A stretch of 6,333 bases of DNA, taken from assembly GCA_013042925.1 (NCBI GenBank), contig JABDPH010000042.1, forward strand, positions 1 through 6,333. Direction: 5' to 3'. A program made the position numbers and the translations under genes. Positions 5,309 through 6,333 of this stretch are shown here, one piece after another (positions within the stretch are counted from its first letter, which is position 1; every line of letters begins with the position of its first letter). The stretch is from Eudoraea sp. (GTDB taxonomy: Bacteria > Bacteroidota > Bacteroidia > Flavobacteriales > Flavobacteriaceae). The notes under the pieces were generated by a model. It searched no databases. It was not told the origin of the DNA and saw only the letters and a program-made list of their open reading frames with translations.

Positions 5309-6160
5309 ATGAACATACTTCTTCCAACCGATTTTTCTAAAAATTCCCGGAACGCTATAGCTTATGCAATGCAGTTATTTAAAAATGAAAAATGTAACTT
5401 TTTCTTCCTTCATACCTATACTCCCTCATTTTACAGGATGGATTATATGTTGGGAGGACCTTTGTTTAGTGCTATTCCTGATTCCGACGTTGATATCTCT
5501 CTGGCAGGTTTAGAAAAAACACTTGAAGATGTAAAGAAAAATTATATAAATCCAAAGCATACCTATTCCATTATTTCAGCTTTTAATACGCTTACAGATG
5601 AGATCAATGAAGTTACGGTAGAAAAGGAAATTGATATGGTTGTGATGGGAACTCAGGGTGCAACGGGGGCTAAAGAGATTTTTCTTGGAACAAATACTGT
5701 TTATGTACTGCGTAAAGCTATTGCGCCGGTTTTGGTAATTCCGGAAAACTATACCTTCCAAAAAATTCAGAGAATTTTGCTTCCATCAGACTATTTGACA
5801 AATTATAAGGAAGACGAATTGAGTATAGCCATAAAAATGGCCAAAATGAATCAGGCAAAACTAATTGTTTTACATGTAAAAGAGGAGTATGATCTTACTG
5901 CGAGTCAACAGGATAATAAGAAGGCTCTCTATCGTAGTTTAGATGGTTTGTCTACAACATTTACAGAATTAAAGGGTAGTTTAATGCCAGATGCAATTTT
6001 AGAATATGTCCAAATTAATGAGATTGATCTCCTAATGATGATGAATAGAAAACACTCATTTTTAGAACGACTTTTTGAACGACAAAATGTAGATCAGATA
6101 GGTTTTCATATAAAAATACCGTTCCTGGTTATTAGAGATACAGCTGAGATTATTAAATAA
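5309..6160 (+). CDS. Universal stress protein with two Usp domains
   Basis: Cytosolic protein of 283 residues made of two UspA folds, about 1-146 and 153-277. Domain 1 starts with MNILLPTDFS, the usual nucleotide-site strand with Asp8, and has the complete ATP-binding motif G-x2-G-x9-G-[ST]: G114, G117, G127 and T128 (within MGTQGATG...LGTN), followed by APVLVIP. Domain 2 starts at RILLPSDY (155-162) and keeps the fold (LIVLHV, IKIPFLVI), but the matching loop is MMNRKHSFLERLF, with no glycines, so it should not bind ATP; one active and one degenerate domain is a common layout for tandem Usp proteins. Usp proteins help survival under starvation, redox or oxygen stress. The ATG follows a Bacteroidetes-type promoter with an FNR-like dyad, and a paralogous usp starts 9 nt after its stop, so the two form an operon. 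Confidence 0.93.
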   Translation: MNILLPTDFSKNSRNAIAYAMQLFKNEKCNFFFLHTYTPSFYRMDYMLGGPLFSAIPDSDVDISLAGLEKTLEDVKKNYINPKHTYSIISAFNTLTDEINEVTVEKEIDMVVMGTQGATGAKEIFLGTNTVYVLRKAIAPVLVIPENYTFQKIQRILLPSDYLTNYKEDELSIAIKMAKMNQAKLIVLHVKEEYDLTASQQDNKKALYRSLDGLSTTFTELKGSLMPDAILEYVQINEIDLLMMMNRKHSFLERLFERQNVDQIGFHIKIPFLVIRDTAEIIK

Positions 6161-6169
6161 CATACTAAG

Positions 6170-6333
6170 ATGAAAAATGTTTTATTACTTACCGATTTTT
6201 CAGATAATGCATGGAATGCCATTTTTGCCGCTCTGAAAATGCATGAACATATCACTTGTAATTTTTATTTATTGAATACTTATGAGCCCAGTTTTGCTAA
6301 TATTCTTGGAGACAAGAGCAAAGAAAGATTGGG
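6170..6333 (+). CDS. Universal stress protein, 5' part only (runs off the window)
   Basis: The ATG at 6170 opens a frame that stays open to the window end (54 full codons). The translation begins MKNVLLLTDFSDNAWNAIFA and continues with CNFYLLNTYEPSF, a close parallel to the preceding Usp protein (MNILLPTDFSKNSRNAIAYA and CNFFFLHTYTPSF), so the two genes are a tandem duplication. The conserved strand with Asp9 of the Usp nucleotide site is present; the ATP-binding glycine motif would lie beyond the window. The 9-nt gap to the previous stop codon, with no room for a promoter, means co-transcription from the promoter near 5276. Whether it has one or two Usp domains cannot be seen. Confidence 0.88.
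   Translation, partial: MKNVLLLTDFSDNAWNAIFAALKMHEHITCNFYLLNTYEPSFANILGDKSKERL

Noticed and set aside
5576..5761. Minus-strand open frame of 61 codons within usp.
   Set aside because: Antisense to the ATP-binding region of a clear Usp protein; no support.
1..6333. Search by eye for CRISPR repeats, tRNA/rRNA genes, insertion sequences, integrase or phage structural genes.
   Set aside because: No repeated spacer-like array, no transposase frame or terminal inverted repeats, and no RNA gene signature was seen; the DUF5661 gene alone is not evidence of a prophage.

Overview
The window looks like chromosomal DNA from a Bacteroidetes bacterium, most likely a (marine) flavobacterium. It is AT-rich, genes start behind A-rich leaders rather than clear Shine-Dalgarno sites, upstream boxes of the Bacteroidetes type TAnnTTTG are present, and the gene content fits (a secreted WG-repeat protein, DUF2267, tandem-domain universal stress proteins, DUF5661). 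This placement is inference from style and content, not from a marker gene.

Layout. Positions 125-2863 hold five closely spaced minus-strand genes, in transcription order: a six-helix membrane protein (2863-2213), a DUF5661 protein (2207-1935), a GNAT acetyltransferase with a YoaP-type C-terminal domain (1915-1151), a small Cys-rich conserved protein (1099-605) and a four-helix membrane protein (595-125). Gaps are 5 to about 50 nt, so this reads as one operon; a hairpin overlapping the last stop codon may end it. Positions 2864-3102 carry an apparent gene remnant: a 66-codon open frame without a good start that resembles the C-terminus of an FMN-binding (NqrC/RnfG-like) domain. Upstream lies a second minus-strand pair: a secreted WG-repeat protein (4502-3870) and, 5 nt later, a classical short-chain dehydrogenase (3864-3103). 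Then comes a DUF2267 gene (5108-4653, minus). Divergent from it on the plus strand are a two-domain universal stress protein (5309-6160) and, 9 nt later, the start of a paralogous Usp gene that runs off the window (6170 onward).

The most interesting signal is regulatory. All three transcription units on the right side (WG-SDR, DUF2267, usp-usp) have a 14-bp dyad of the CRP/FNR type, core TGAY-n4-RTCA. In each case the dyad centre lies exactly 36.5 bp from the 3' end of a -7 box (TAATTTTG, the degenerate CAACTTTA, and TAAATTTG). With a start site a few bases after the box this puts the dyad at about -41.5, the class II activator position. Together these genes look like a small stress regulon under one CRP/FNR-family activator, plausibly responding to oxygen limitation or redox/nitrosative stress. 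The five-gene operon at left shows no such site.
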